From assembly GCF_030816725.1 (NCBI RefSeq), contig NZ_JAUSYG010000001.1, forward strand, positions 124,001-188,000: 64,000 nt of DNA, in the 5' to 3' direction. Shown in pieces: positions 26,088 through 34,962 of the stretch; position 1 is the first letter of the stretch; every line of letters begins with the position of its first letter. The notes beneath the pieces were generated by a model, which ran no database searches, was not told the DNA's origin, and was given only the letters and a program-made list of their open reading frames with translations. This DNA comes from Pseudarthrobacter defluvii (GTDB lineage: Bacteria; Actinomycetota; Actinomycetes; Actinomycetales; Micrococcaceae). The position numbers and the translations under genes are program-made.

Positions 26088-27311
26088 ATGCGTACGTTCG
26101 GCGTGGAGGAAGAACTCCTGATCGTTGATCCCGGGTCCGGAGAACCGCTTGCCCTGGCTGACGCCCTCCTTGCCGGCCACCGGGTTGCGGCGGACGACCT
26201 TCCGGTGGACCCGGACGGCCATCACGCCGGGAACCTCAGGGATTACGACGACGAGATGGGCTTGAGTGCCGAGCTGAAGCTTGAGCAGATCGAAACGCAG
26301 ACCCGGCCGTGCCTGGATCACGGCGGCCTGCTCGAACAGATCCGGGCTGGCCGTGCGCTGGCCGACCAGGCAGCCAGGAAGCACGGTGCCCGGGTGGCAG
26401 CGCTTGCCACCTCACCGCTGGCGTCCACCAGCCATACAACTCCGGACCCGCGCTATGCCAGGATGCTGGAACGCTTCGGGCTCACGGCCCAGGAGCAGCT
26501 GACCTGCGGCTTCCACGTGCACACGTTCATTGAATCGCCGGAAGAAGGCGTGGCCGTGCTGGACCGCATCCGCGACAAGCTGGCGGTCCTGACGGCGCTG
26601 AGCGCCAATTCGCCGTTCTGGAACGGTGTACCCACCGGCTTCGAAAGCTACCGGACCCAGGCCTGGAACCGGTGGCCGACGGCGGGCCCGGCCGGCATGT
26701 ACGGAACGTACCCTGCCTACAGGCGCGTGGTGACCCGGCTGCTGGAAACCGGCGTCATGCTCGATGAGGGCATGCTCTACTTCGACGCCCGCCTCTCCCG
26801 CCACCACCCCACCGTGGAGGTTCGGGTGGCGGACGTCTGCCTGCGGGCCGAGGACGCAGCCCTTATTGCCGTGCTGGTCCGGGCCCTGGTGGAATCCGCC
26901 GGCAGGGAATGGCGTGAGGACGTCGATCCTGCACCCGTTCCCACAGTCCTTCTGCGGATGGCCTCCTGGCAGGCCAGCAGTGAAGGGCTCAGCGGTGAGC
27001 TGCTGGACTTTGGCAACTTTCGCCCCGCCCCGGCCGCGGACGTGGCGCGTTCGCTGGTGGATTATCTGGCCCCTGTCCTGAAGGAGCAGGGCGAACTGGC
27101 CCTGGCCCGGCAGGGTGTGGAGGACATCATTGCCCGGGGCACCGGGGCGGCTGAGCAGCGCCTGGTGCGCGGGAAAGCTCTTGTGGCGCAGCCGGACGAC
27201 CTGGGTCTCGGCGCGGTGGTCAAGCACGCCGTCAGGGTCACCATGCGCGACGCCCTCGACCTTTCGGAAGTCGAGGCCGTGCCGGAGCTGCTGCGGGTGC
27301 GCCAATCCTGA
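26088..27311 (+). CDS. Carboxylate-amine ligase, GCS2/YbdK family
   Basis: 407 residues. It starts at [13 protein letters not shown], ten bases after GGAG; the family always opens with this FGVEEE motif, whose glutamates bind metal and ATP. Other conserved parts are [16 protein letters not shown] and [14 protein letters not shown]. YbdK-type enzymes have weak glutamate-cysteine ligase activity in vitro, but the physiological substrate in actinobacteria, which make mycothiol rather than glutathione, is uncertain. It follows the XRE-MurA gene by 69 bases on the same strand. Confidence 0.88.
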   Translation: MRTFGVEEELLIVDPGSGEPLALADALLAGHRVAADDLPVDPDGHHAGNLRDYDDEMGLSAELKLEQIETQTRPCLDHGGLLEQIRAGRALADQAARKHGARVAALATSPLASTSHTTPDPRYARMLERFGLTAQEQLTCGFHVHTFIESPEEGVAVLDRIRDKLAVLTALSANSPFWNGVPTGFESYRTQAWNRWPTAGPAGMYGTYPAYRRVVTRLLETGVMLDEGMLYFDARLSRHHPTVEVRVADVCLRAEDAALIAVLVRALVESAGREWREDVDPAPVPTVLLRMASWQASSEGLSGELLDFGNFRPAPAADVARSLVDYLAPVLKEQGELALARQGVEDIIARGTGAAEQRLVRGKALVAQPDDLGLGAVVKHAVRVTMRDALDLSEVEAVPELLRVRQS

Positions 27312-27360
27312 GCTGCCGCCCCGGCTTGCCAGCGCGCGCCACGCGGTTTTCCTGGCGAAC

Positions 27361-28571
27361 CTAGATCTGCTTCAGCGCCTGTTCCAGGTCGCGGATGAGG
27401 TCGTCGGCGTCCTCGAGCCCCACGGAGAGCCGGACTACACCGTCACTCAGGCCGATGGCTGCGCGTCCCTCCGGCCCCATGGCACGGTGCGTGGTGGTGG
27501 CGGGGGATGCGTGATCAGGGACTTCGAATCGCCCAGGTTGTTGGAGATGTCGATGATCCGCAGCCCGTCCAGCAGCGCGAAGGCCGCTTCCTTCCCGGAC
27601 TGTCCGCCCGAGGAGGCGAGCTCGAAGGTAAGGACGGTGCCGCCCGCGCTCATCTGCTTCGCCGCCAGCCCATACTGCGGGTGCGACTTCAACAGCGGGT
27701 ACTTCACCCAGCTCACCGCCGGCTGGTCCTCGAGCCATTCGGCAAGCCGGAGGGCGGTGGCGGAGGAGTGGTTGACGCGCAGGCCCATGGTCTCCAGGCC
27801 CTTGGCCAGCACCCAGGCGTTGAACGGGGAAAGCGCGGGGCCGGTGTGGCGCATCAGCTGCTTCACCGGGCCGTCGATGAACTCCTTGGTGCCCAGGATG
27901 GCGCCGCCCATCACCCGGCCCTGGCCGTCGATGTGCTTGGTGCCCGAGTAGACAATGACGTCGGCGCCCAGGTCGCCGCAGCGCTGCAGCAGGGGAGTGG
28001 CAAAGACATTATCGGCGACGACGGTGGCCCCGGCGGCGTGCGCCAGTTCGCTGACCGCGGCGATGTCCACGATCTCCTGCATGGGGTTGGACGGGGACTC
28101 GAAGAAGACGGCGGTGGTGGGCTTGGAGAGCGCCTCGCGCCACTGGCCCAGGTCCGGGCCGTCCACGAACACCGTCTCCACGCCCCACCGGGGCAGGATC
28201 TCGTTCAGGACCACAAAGCATGAACCGAACAGCGAGCGCGCGGCCACCACACGGTCGCCGGCAGCCAGCAACGCACCCAGGGCAGTGAACACCGCTGACA
28301 TGCCTGACGCCGTCGCAAAGCATGCTTCGGTGCCTTCGAGCAGCCGGAGCCGCTCCTGGAACGTGGCCACGGAAGGGTTGCCGTAACGGGAGTAGACAAA
28401 GCGCTCATCCTCGCCCGTGAACGCCCGTTCAGCAGCCGCAGCGGATTCGTACACGAAGCCCGAGTTCAGGAAAATCGCCTCCGACGTTTCCTGGAAGTTG
28501 CTGCGGTCCAGCCCGCCGCGGACTGCCTGGGTGTCGGGGTTCCAGCCGGGGGCGTCTTGGTTAAAGCTCAC
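27361..28571 (-). pseudogene. metZ: O-succinylhomoserine sulfhydrylase, frameshifted near the C-terminus
   Basis: A PLP enzyme of the Cys/Met metabolism family that makes homocysteine from O-succinylhomoserine (or the acetyl ester) and sulfide. The first ~350 residues read cleanly: YSRYGNPSVATF, SGTKHIDGQGRVMGG with the PLP lysine, and NNLGDSKSLITHP. At a run of five G (27502-27506 on the plus strand) the frame is lost. The normal ending ATTTHRAMGPEGR...VGLEDADDLIRDLEQALKQI is present in another frame, down to the stop at 27361. A run of three or six G would restore it. This may be a true mutation or a homopolymer sequencing error. It is the last gene of a SAM-IV-controlled operon. Confidence 0.88.
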
Positions 28572-28982
28572 TTAGTTCTTTCCGAGGTTGGTGGGCAGGC
28601 CGCGGTTCTTCCAGCCGTTCACGGTCCGCTCGCCGTGGCGGTCCGGATCGCCTTCGAAACCCTCCAGGACGCTGTAGGCGGTGAAGCCTGCCTGCGTGGC
28701 GGCCGTCGCTGCCGCGATGGAGCGCTTACCGGAACGGCACAGGAACACCAGCTCCGCGCCGGAATCCTCCGGTGCCTGTTCCGAAAGGTCCTTGAGGAAG
28801 TCCGGGTTGGGGATGCCGCCGGGGAAGGTCCATTGGATGAACAGCGGGTCGTTGTCCGTGGCCTTGGTGTCCGGGATGCCGATGTGGGCCCATTCGCCCT
28901 CGGTGCGCACGTCCACCAGGATGGCGCCCTGCTCCAGCTTGGCCCATGCTTCCTGCGGCGTCAGGTCTCCGGCGTAGCTCAT
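28572..28982 (-). CDS. Rhodanese-like sulfurtransferase
   Basis: 136 residues, a single rhodanese domain. Key features are ILVDVRTEGEWAHIG and the active-site loop CRSGKRS, whose Cys carries the persulfide. It probably delivers or detoxifies sulfane sulfur. It starts 4 bases inside the DUF1737 gene and ends directly before the metZ start, so all three are one operon. Sharing a SAM-IV leader with metZ points to a role in sulfur assimilation into homocysteine; that is inference. Confidence 0.92.
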   Translation of the reverse strand: MSYAGDLTPQEAWAKLEQGAILVDVRTEGEWAHIGIPDTKATDNDPLFIQWTFPGGIPNPDFLKDLSEQAPEDSGAELVFLCRSGKRSIAAATAATQAGFTAYSVLEGFEGDPDRHGERTVNGWKNRGLPTNLGKN

Positions 28983-29254
28983 GCGTGGCCCTCGCCGTCG
29001 AACTCGCCCTCAAATTCACCGTCGAGCTCGTCCACTGCAGTGGCCACCGCGGCGTCTGCTGATGCGATTGCGGCCGGAAGGACAACTGCCTGCGCCACGA
29101 TCACACGGGTGCCGTTGAAAGTGGCCGCCGGACTGCCGTGCAGCACATAGCCCTCTGCGAGCGCAGCCGAAATGCGCTCGCAGAGCGCACGGTCATCCGG
29201 ACCGGTAATCAGGCGGTAGGACAGTTTTTCGTCAATGGCAGGTGCGTCGGACAC
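28979..29254 (-). CDS. DUF1737-domain small protein
   Basis: 91 residues. The first ~50 (LSYRLITGPDDRALCERISAALAEGYVLHGSPA, in pieces) match the DUF1737 pattern of a short alpha/beta domain. The remaining tail is acidic. It starts at GTG after AAGAAGGAGA. The ribosome site abuts the 3' end of the SAM-IV riboswitch, so this gene is the direct target of the switch. It overlaps the rhodanese gene by 4 bases. Function unknown. Confidence 0.85.
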   Translation of the reverse strand: MSDAPAIDEKLSYRLITGPDDRALCERISAALAEGYVLHGSPAATFNGTRVIVAQAVVLPAAIASADAAVATAVDELDGEFEGEFDGEGHA

Positions 29255-29271
29255 GACGGATCTCCTTCTTT

Positions 29272-29387
29272 CACGCTTGCAGCTCGATTCGGTCGATATG
29301 CCGAGTATTCACCTGAGGCACCCCGCCGCGAAAGGGAGGGTTGCCGACCGGCCAGTCAGGGCTTGGCGCCGGTACTCATTACTCCCC
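29272..29387 (-). ncRNA. SAM-IV riboswitch
   Basis: On the minus strand the conserved blocks of the actinobacterial SAM-IV class appear in order: ATGAGTACCGGCGCCAAGCC, GGCCGGTCGGCAACCCTCC, CGCGGCGGGGTGCC, GGTGAATACTC and a terminal GCAAGCG. P1 is GAGTA/TACTC. The 3' end lies directly beside the Shine-Dalgarno of the DUF1737 gene, suggesting control at translation initiation. It governs DUF1737-rhodanese-metZ, a methionine-precursor operon. Confidence 0.92.
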
Positions 29388-29628
29388 AAAAACGTAACAC
29401 CTGCGCTCCCAAGCCGCACCGCCGCCGTCGTCATGTTCCGTAATTCAGCCGACGCCAGCGCAAGCGGAGCAAGCAGGGGCGGCGCTATGGCGGGGAAGGC
29501 ACGACGGCGGGCATCGCCGCAGGTGGGACGCGCGGCGCATGCCCAATACAGGGCCCCGGGGCCGATAAAGTTCTCACGGGGGCGCCGCCCCGTCGTCAGA
29601 GCAATGAGTACCGGGGGTCCTTGTCAGC
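29388..29628. other. Intergenic region, promoter of SAM-IV transcript
   Basis: About 240 bases with no supported gene between the SAM-IV leader (leftward) and the OpgC fusion (rightward). Both promoters must lie here. I see no convincing hexamer pair or repeat. Confidence 0.45.
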
Positions 29629-32094
29629 ATGCGGGCAATCACATCGCACCACCACGCCGTCAGGCGGAGCCGTCCGCGTTCCGTGCCCGCCTTCCTGGCA
29701 GCCGCCGTTATTGCCCTCCTGGCTGTGGTGGCACCGGCAGGCCCGGCCCAGGCGGCCCAGAGCGCACCTGACAGCGGAAAGCCTTGGCTGGGTGCGGTGC
29801 TTGAGTGGGGCGAGGATACCGCTGCAGGCTTCAGCGACCGCCTCGGCGCCAGCCCCGCCGTCTTCGGGCACGACATCACCATGCCGTACCGCGAGTCTGA
29901 GCGGAACGACATCGACGGCTTCCTGCAGCAGGCCGCAGCCAAGGGCGCGCACGCCCTGCTCACGGTGAAGCCGTCCGCGCCGCTGGACCAGCTCGGCGCT
30001 GCGGAGGCCGAAGCCTTCGCGCAGCAGGTAGGGCGCCTGACGTCCGGCTACATCGGGCAACTGCTGATCCGGTTCGCGCCCGACATGAACACAAGCTGGG
30101 TGGGCTGGGGCCAGCAGCCCGCAGCCTACCGTCAGGCTTTCCAGGCGGTGTCCACGGCATTCAGGAAGTACGACGGCGTTCGGGTCACCATGGTGTGGGC
30201 ACCTTACCTGGGCAAGGACTACCCCTTTGACCGGAGCCGGAACGCGCCGCAGCCGGGAAGTGGCGGTTTCGCCCTCCTGGACACGAATGGGGATGGGTCC
30301 TGGAACGGAAGCGACAGCGCCTACGCACCGTACTACCCCGGGGATGACGCCGTGGACTGGGTGGGGCTGGCTGCTTATCACGACGACACCGGCGGCGGAG
30401 CCGCCGCCAACACCCTGCCCCGCGCCGGCGAGCTCCAGGAGATGCTCACGGCCTCCGGCGGCGAAGACTTCTATGGCACCTACTCGGAGGGGCGCAGGAA
30501 GCCATTCCTCCTTCAGACGTCGGCGTTCTACAGCACCGCCTCCAGTGGCGCACCTGAGACGGACATCAAAGCGGGCTGGTGGGACCAGGTGGTGGGAACT
30601 GCCACCTCCCCGGATTTCGCCCGCACGGCTGCCATTGTGTGGGATGAGCGCACCAGCACCAGGGACACCGGCGTGGCGAGCATCAGTTGGCTGCTCACCG
30701 GAAACCCGGATAACGCAAAGGCGGCGCTGGACAGGCTGAAGGCCTCGCCGATGGTGACAGGCCCCGTCACCGATGTGGCCTCCACCAGCACCTACGTCCG
30801 GGCCAACACCCTCTCCGGGGCGGCAGCGTGGACTGTTGCCGCCGCCATGGTCATCCTCCTGGTGGCCCTGTGGCAGGTTCCCCGCCGGATCAACGCGGCG
30901 ACAGCCTGGAGCTACCGGGATCCTTCCACCAGGGACTCGCGCGTTGACCTGCTGCGCGGCGTCGCCATTGTTTTTGTGGTGGTCAACCACCTGGGAATGG
31001 CTTCGCTCTTTCAGCTGCTGACCCAGGAGGCCGTGGGCTTCGTGTCAGGCGCCGAGCTGTTTGTCCTCTTCTCCGGGCTGGTGGTGGGCATGGTGTACGG
31101 GCCCAAGGCCAAGGAGGACTTCGGCCGGGTGGTGGACCTCACCGCCCGCCGCGCGGGCAAGCTCTACCTGACCGCGCTCGCCGTGCTGATCGGTGTCTTC
31201 CTTCTGTCCCTGCTTCCGTTCTTCCATACCGAGGCGCTGACCACCTTCGTGGACCAGGGAACCGGCGGCGCCGGGCACAACGGCGCCGGACGGACTTACG
31301 ACCTTTATGCGGGCATGTCGTCCCTGTTCCAGTTCCCCGTTCCGCCTCATGTGCTGCCGGCCATCGTGCTGCTGCAGTTCGGGCCCTGGCAGTTCAACGC
31401 CATGGGCCTCTACGTGGTGCTGTTGCTTGTCAGCCCGCTCATCCTGGCGGCGCTGAACCGCGGAAAGGCCATTTGGGTGCTGGCGGCGACGCTCGCCCTG
31501 TACGCAGTGGGCACCGTAACCAGGTTCCGCGTCCTGCCGTCGCAGTTCGAGGATTCCTTCCCCTTGCTGGTGTGGCAGGTGCTGTTCGTACTGGGACTGG
31601 TTGCCGGCTACTACCGCCGGATCATCATTGCCTGGTTGTCGGAGCACGGCTGGCTGGTGGTTGCCTGCACCGCAGCGGCGTTCGCGCTGGCCTTCCTGTC
31701 GTGGGGCAACCCGTATCTGGCCAACAACTACGACGTCCGCCTGACGGTCCTGCCGGATGCTGCATACCGCGCCATGTATGACACACTTTTCGGCCGGACG
31801 TATCTGGCCCTCGGCCGCCTGCTCAACGTCATGGTCCTGGTGGTGTCGGCCTACGCATTCCTCAGCGCCTACTGGAAGCCCGTGCAGCGGGCCCTGGGCT
31901 GGTTCCTGATCCCGTTGGGCCGGGCCACGCTCTACGTGTTCATCATGCACGTGCTGCTGATCGCCGTCGTCGCCAATATTCCGGCGCTGCAGCAGCAGAG
32001 CATCCTGCTGAACACCGCGGCCTACGCCGTGGTCCTTGGTCTGCTGTGGGTAATGGTGCGCACCAGGTTCCTGTTCCGGATTATCCCTACCTAG
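29629..32094 (+). CDS. Secreted GH26-like domain fused to an OpgC-type membrane acyltransferase
   Basis: 821 residues. An N-terminal signal anchor ends near AQAAQS. Residues ~45-370 resemble a GH26 (beta-mannanase-like) barrel: RFAPDMNTSW, MVWAPYLG, YYPGDDAVDWVGLAAYHDD. The usual acid/base Glu (HEMN) reads Asp (PDMN), and the usual nucleophile (AETG) reads QT in LLQTSAF, so hydrolysis is doubtful. After one membrane helix (~residues 395-415) comes an OpgC domain of about ten helices: RVDLLRGVAIVFVVVNHLG and AELFVLFSGLVVGMVYG. OpgC-type proteins acylate glycans outside the membrane. The likely role is modification of a wall or capsular polysaccharide held by the extracellular domain. Confidence 0.85.
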   Translation: MRAITSHHHAVRRSRPRSVPAFLAAAVIALLAVVAPAGPAQAAQSAPDSGKPWLGAVLEWGEDTAAGFSDRLGASPAVFGHDITMPYRESERNDIDGFLQQAAAKGAHALLTVKPSAPLDQLGAAEAEAFAQQVGRLTSGYIGQLLIRFAPDMNTSWVGWGQQPAAYRQAFQAVSTAFRKYDGVRVTMVWAPYLGKDYPFDRSRNAPQPGSGGFALLDTNGDGSWNGSDSAYAPYYPGDDAVDWVGLAAYHDDTGGGAAANTLPRAGELQEMLTASGGEDFYGTYSEGRRKPFLLQTSAFYSTASSGAPETDIKAGWWDQVVGTATSPDFARTAAIVWDERTSTRDTGVASISWLLTGNPDNAKAALDRLKASPMVTGPVTDVASTSTYVRANTLSGAAAWTVAAAMVILLVALWQVPRRINAATAWSYRDPSTRDSRVDLLRGVAIVFVVVNHLGMASLFQLLTQEAVGFVSGAELFVLFSGLVVGMVYGPKAKEDFGRVVDLTARRAGKLYLTALAVLIGVFLLSLLPFFHTEALTTFVDQGTGGAGHNGAGRTYDLYAGMSSLFQFPVPPHVLPAIVLLQFGPWQFNAMGLYVVLLLVSPLILAALNRGKAIWVLAATLALYAVGTVTRFRVLPSQFEDSFPLLVWQVLFVLGLVAGYYRRIIIAWLSEHGWLVVACTAAAFALAFLSWGNPYLANNYDVRLTVLPDAAYRAMYDTLFGRTYLALGRLLNVMVLVVSAYAFLSAYWKPVQRALGWFLIPLGRATLYVFIMHVLLIAVVANIPALQQQSILLNTAAYAVVLGLLWVMVRTRFLFRIIPT

Positions 32095-32107
32095 CCCGGG
32101 GACGAAA

Positions 32108-32136
32108 ATGCTGCGGCACCAAAGGTGCCACAGCAT
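32108..32136 (+). terminator. Hairpin terminator after the OpgC fusion
   Basis: 13-base arms (32108-32120 and 32124-32136) with one mismatch and an AAA loop, 14 bases after the stop codon. There is no T run, so termination may be weak or bidirectional with the convergent small gene. Confidence 0.6.
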
Positions 32137-32187
32137 GTGGTGGTTCGCGCTGGTTATCCGGCGGACTGTTGGAAAATCGTGGGCAAC

Positions 32188-32442
32188 TTAGACAAGTGCC
32201 GGGCTGCTCGCCAGGATGTAGTCGGCAGCGGCCGGGCCTTTCATGCGCAGCCCGTTGCGCCGCTGCGGGAACCTGTGTTTCATGGCGGCCCAGAAACTGG
32301 ACTCCGCGCCAGGCGGCTGCGCATTGATGCAGCACCAGCTCGTGTACAGCCCGTAAAGGCGGTCCCGGTCCAGGTTGGCATCGGAAACCTGGTCGGCGTA
32401 GGTAGCTTCGTGGAGGAAAAGGTCAAACTGCGAATCGGCCAT
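32188..32442 (-). CDS. Conserved-looking small protein of unknown function (84 aa)
   Basis: I do not recognise a named family. AAGGGA lies 8-9 bases before the ATG. Composition is protein-like and rich in Trp, Phe, Tyr, Cys and Met (YTSWCCINAQPPGAESSFWAAMKHR). The C-terminal GPAAADYILASSPALV looks like a conserved helix. No signal peptide or membrane segment. It faces the OpgC terminator and is divergent from the TetR gene. Confidence 0.65.
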   Translation of the reverse strand: MADSQFDLFLHEATYADQVSDANLDRDRLYGLYTSWCCINAQPPGAESSFWAAMKHRFPQRRNGLRMKGPAAADYILASSPALV

Positions 32443-32579
32443 GAGGGCGTCCCTTCGCTAAGTGCTTGGTGCCGCCGTTCGGCTACAGCAGCGGACCGCG
32501 AGGCCCTGCACGGGGGCGGTCGGGTCTTAAGGTTGTCCCCCGCTGAGACCGGGGGAGCATCAGCGCTGTCACCGCCTTC

Positions 32580-32592
32580 TCTACACTGTAGA
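32580..32592. promoter_or_regulatory. Candidate TetR operator
   Basis: TCTACA-C-TGTAGA, a perfect 6-1-6 inverted repeat about 78 bases upstream of the TetR start. The central TACACTGTA resembles operators of TetR-class repressors. Autoregulation is the simplest reading. Confidence 0.5.
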
Positions 32593-32669
32593 CTTTACCC
32601 GTAGGCCATTTATCTGGCAACTGTCCCGGGTATGTCCGGGGGAGGATGCCGGCAGTGAGGAACTTTTCG

Positions 32670-33374
32670 ATGAATTCCGCCAAAACGTCCGCGCCGGGCT
32701 CAACCAAGACCCGTCTGAGCAGGGACATCGTGCTGGCGAAGGCCCTGGAACTCGTCGACGCCGAGGGCCTCGAGGCGCTCAGCATGCGTCGCTTGGGGCA
32801 GGAGCTCGGCCGGGATCCCATGAGCCTTTACCGCTACGCTGAAAACCGCGCTGCCTTGCTCGACGGAGTGGCCGAGCTCGTCCTCGTTGAGCTTTCCATA
32901 CAGTCCGCGGACCCTGACTGGAAGGCGCAGCTGAGGGCCCTTGCCCACGATTTGCGCCGGCAAGCGCTCCGCCACCCCAACGTGGTGCCCCTGCTGGTCA
33001 CACGCCCCCTGTCCACGCCGCTGGGCCTGCGCCCGCTGGGGACGCTGCGCCCCCTGGAACAGATCCTCTCCCTGCTGGTGGCGGCAGGGTTCGAGCCGGC
33101 CGACGCGCTCCACGTCTACCGCGCCTACTACGGCTTCCTTTACGGGCACATCCTGAACGAGCTGCAGGAGTATGTGGTGGACCCGGAAGAGAACGAGGCG
33201 CTGCTGCGCCTGGGCCTCCACCGCCTGCCCGCAAAGGAATTTCCGCGGCTGCGTGCGCTGGCTCCGGTACTGGCGGAGTACGACGGCGACGCGGAGCTTG
33301 ATCAGGGGCTCGGCATCCTGCTCACCGGGCTGGAAGCACAGCTTGCACGGCCGGCCGCAGGGTCAGGCACCTGA
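32670..33374 (+). CDS. TetR-family transcriptional regulator
   Basis: 234 residues from the ATG preceded by GAGGA with 8-base spacing; an in-frame ATG at 32646 has no ribosome site. Residues ~12-60 are the TetR helix-turn-helix (LSMRRLGQELGRDPMSLYRYAENRAALLDG, recognised as two helices). The C-terminal part fits the TetR_C_1 ligand-binding domain (LRRQALRHPNVVPLLVTRPL, HVYRAYYGFLYGHI). No efflux gene is adjacent on the same strand; the nearest neighbours are a small unknown protein and a PPOX-fold protein, so its target is not obvious. Confidence 0.9.
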   Translation: MNSAKTSAPGSTKTRLSRDIVLAKALELVDAEGLEALSMRRLGQELGRDPMSLYRYAENRAALLDGVAELVLVELSIQSADPDWKAQLRALAHDLRRQALRHPNVVPLLVTRPLSTPLGLRPLGTLRPLEQILSLLVAAGFEPADALHVYRAYYGFLYGHILNELQEYVVDPEENEALLRLGLHRLPAKEFPRLRALAPVLAEYDGDAELDQGLGILLTGLEAQLARPAAGSGT

Positions 33375-33413
33375 TCAGCGAGCCCGGAATTGGCGCTGCT
33401 GGTGCGGGCGAGG

Positions 33414-33878
33414 CTATTCGAACGACGCGCGGCGGCGGTCCTGCAGGCGGGTGTTCCAGACGTCGGGCCGGTTCACCCGGAACCGGCGGCCCGTCATCGC
33501 CTTGGCGCCTAGCCTGACGTAGTTGGCTTTCTCGCCGGGCTGCCACGGTTCCAGGCCAAGCCCGTCCACCGCATCCTGCACGGCCTGGTCCTCGATGATC
33601 TCCGTGTCACCCCGCACCACCACGCTCCAGGCCATTTCGGAGGCGGGGTCGTAGCCGTCAATTTCGAGCGCTGCGGGCCGTTCCATCCTGGCGCCCCAGA
33701 GCTTTGAGCCCGGGGCCGTGCGGAAGACGATGCTGCGCAGGTGGACTACGTAGTTCACGGGGAAGATTTCCGGATGCTCATCCACCACGATGGCCAGCCG
33801 GCCCACAGTGTCATTGTCGAGCAGTTCCCAGCAGTCGTCGAAGGACAGTTTTTCGATCGGCAGGTTTTGCGAGTCCAT
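33414..33878 (-). CDS. Pyridoxamine 5'-phosphate oxidase-fold (PPOX) protein
   Basis: 154 residues from the ATG that follows AAGGTG; a GTG nine bases upstream is possible. It has the split-barrel flavin-binding fold: CWELLDNDTVGRLAIVVDEHPEIFPVNYVV (N-terminal part), IVFRTAPGSKLWGA with flavin phosphate contacts, then WSVVVRGDTEIIED. Related actinobacterial proteins bind F420, FMN or heme; the cofactor cannot be settled here. It converges with the TetR gene. Confidence 0.9.
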   Translation of the reverse strand: MDSQNLPIEKLSFDDCWELLDNDTVGRLAIVVDEHPEIFPVNYVVHLRSIVFRTAPGSKLWGARMERPAALEIDGYDPASEMAWSVVVRGDTEIIEDQAVQDAVDGLGLEPWQPGEKANYVRLGAKAMTGRRFRVNRPDVWNTRLQDRRRASFE

Positions 33879-33936
33879 GGTCCACACCTTACGGGTGATG
33901 CGGGAGTGGGAAAAGGGATTAACCTCCTTGCAGCGC

Positions 33937-34866
33937 CTAGTGGATGCCGGCGAAAAGCCCGCTCAACTCAACTGTCAGCTCCTTCTGGACCGACGGGGCG
34001 CCGATCTGCTTGCCGTCAATCGTGTTCACAGGGGCAAGCAGGCGGACGCTGGAGATCAGCCAGACCGCATCCGCGTCCAGGAGGTCCTGCAGCTCCAGGG
34101 GGCCGTAGCCCAGTTCCCAGCCCGCCGCCTTGGCGGCAGCGAAAAGCGCCCCCTGGGAGGTGCCCGGCAGGATGCCGCTGTCCAGCTGAGGTGTGATGAG
34201 GCGCTTGACTGGCGTGCCGTCGTCGGACTTGTCCACATGTGCCAGCAGCACCGTTGACGTGGGGCCTTCCAGGACGCGGCCATCGGAGGACAGGAAGATG
34301 ACGTCGTCCGCGCCCTGCTTGTGTGCGTAGCGGAGCGCTGCCATGTTGACGGCGTAGGAAAGTGTCTTGGCGCCCAGGAGCAGCCAGGGTGCCCGTTCGG
34401 CCACGTCGCTGTCGTAGCCGCGGTCAAGGAGGATGACGTCGATGCCCGTCTCGCGCTGGCGGCGGCCGGCCGCCCCGGCGGGCGAGGCCTGCACCCACGC
34501 CGTGGGGGCCGGGGCGCCCTCCACCCCGCGGGTCACCACCAGCTTGACCACCAGTTCATCCGCGCCAGCGTCCGCCGGCAGGTTCTCTGTCCGGTGCCGG
34601 GTCACGGCGGCGGCAATGGCCCGGCGCCACACGTCCTGATCCGGGATGGCCAGATCCAGGGCAGCGGCAGAGCCTGCGAGCCGGTCCAGGTGCGCCTGCA
34701 TTTTCCGTACTGATCCGCCTACCGCAAGCATCGTCTCGAAGATGCCGTCGCCCCTGGTGACCCCAAGGTCCGTGACCAGCAGCTGGGGCTGGGACGCATC
34801 CGCCACCCTGCCGTCCGGGAACGCGGGATCGAGGAAAGTGAGAACCACTGGGGCTGGAGAGGTCAT
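33937..34866 (-). CDS. pabC: Aminodeoxychorismate lyase (class IV PLP aminotransferase fold)
   Basis: 309 residues. It converts 4-amino-4-deoxychorismate to p-aminobenzoate and pyruvate in folate synthesis. Fold-type IV features: VTRGDGIFETMLAVGG near residue 38, the PLP lysine in LLLGAKTLSYAVNMAALRYA (pieces), DDVIFLSSDGRVLEGPTSTV, and LDSGILPGTSQGAL. Branched-chain aminotransferases share the fold, but the presence of pabB 3 kb away supports PabC. It stands alone, divergent from cls. Confidence 0.85.
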   Translation of the reverse strand: MTSPAPVVLTFLDPAFPDGRVADASQPQLLVTDLGVTRGDGIFETMLAVGGSVRKMQAHLDRLAGSAAALDLAIPDQDVWRRAIAAAVTRHRTENLPADAGADELVVKLVVTRGVEGAPAPTAWVQASPAGAAGRRQRETGIDVILLDRGYDSDVAERAPWLLLGAKTLSYAVNMAALRYAHKQGADDVIFLSSDGRVLEGPTSTVLLAHVDKSDDGTPVKRLITPQLDSGILPGTSQGALFAAAKAAGWELGYGPLELQDLLDADAVWLISSVRLLAPVNTIDGKQIGAPSVQKELTVELSGLFAGIH

Positions 34867-34962
34867 GGCACCAGCTTAGTGCGGCACCGCGGATAAGCTG
34901 GGCAGAGTGCACCGGCCGGAAGCCGTCCTCCGGAGCCCGATCTCCCCGGGGGTTATAGACAC

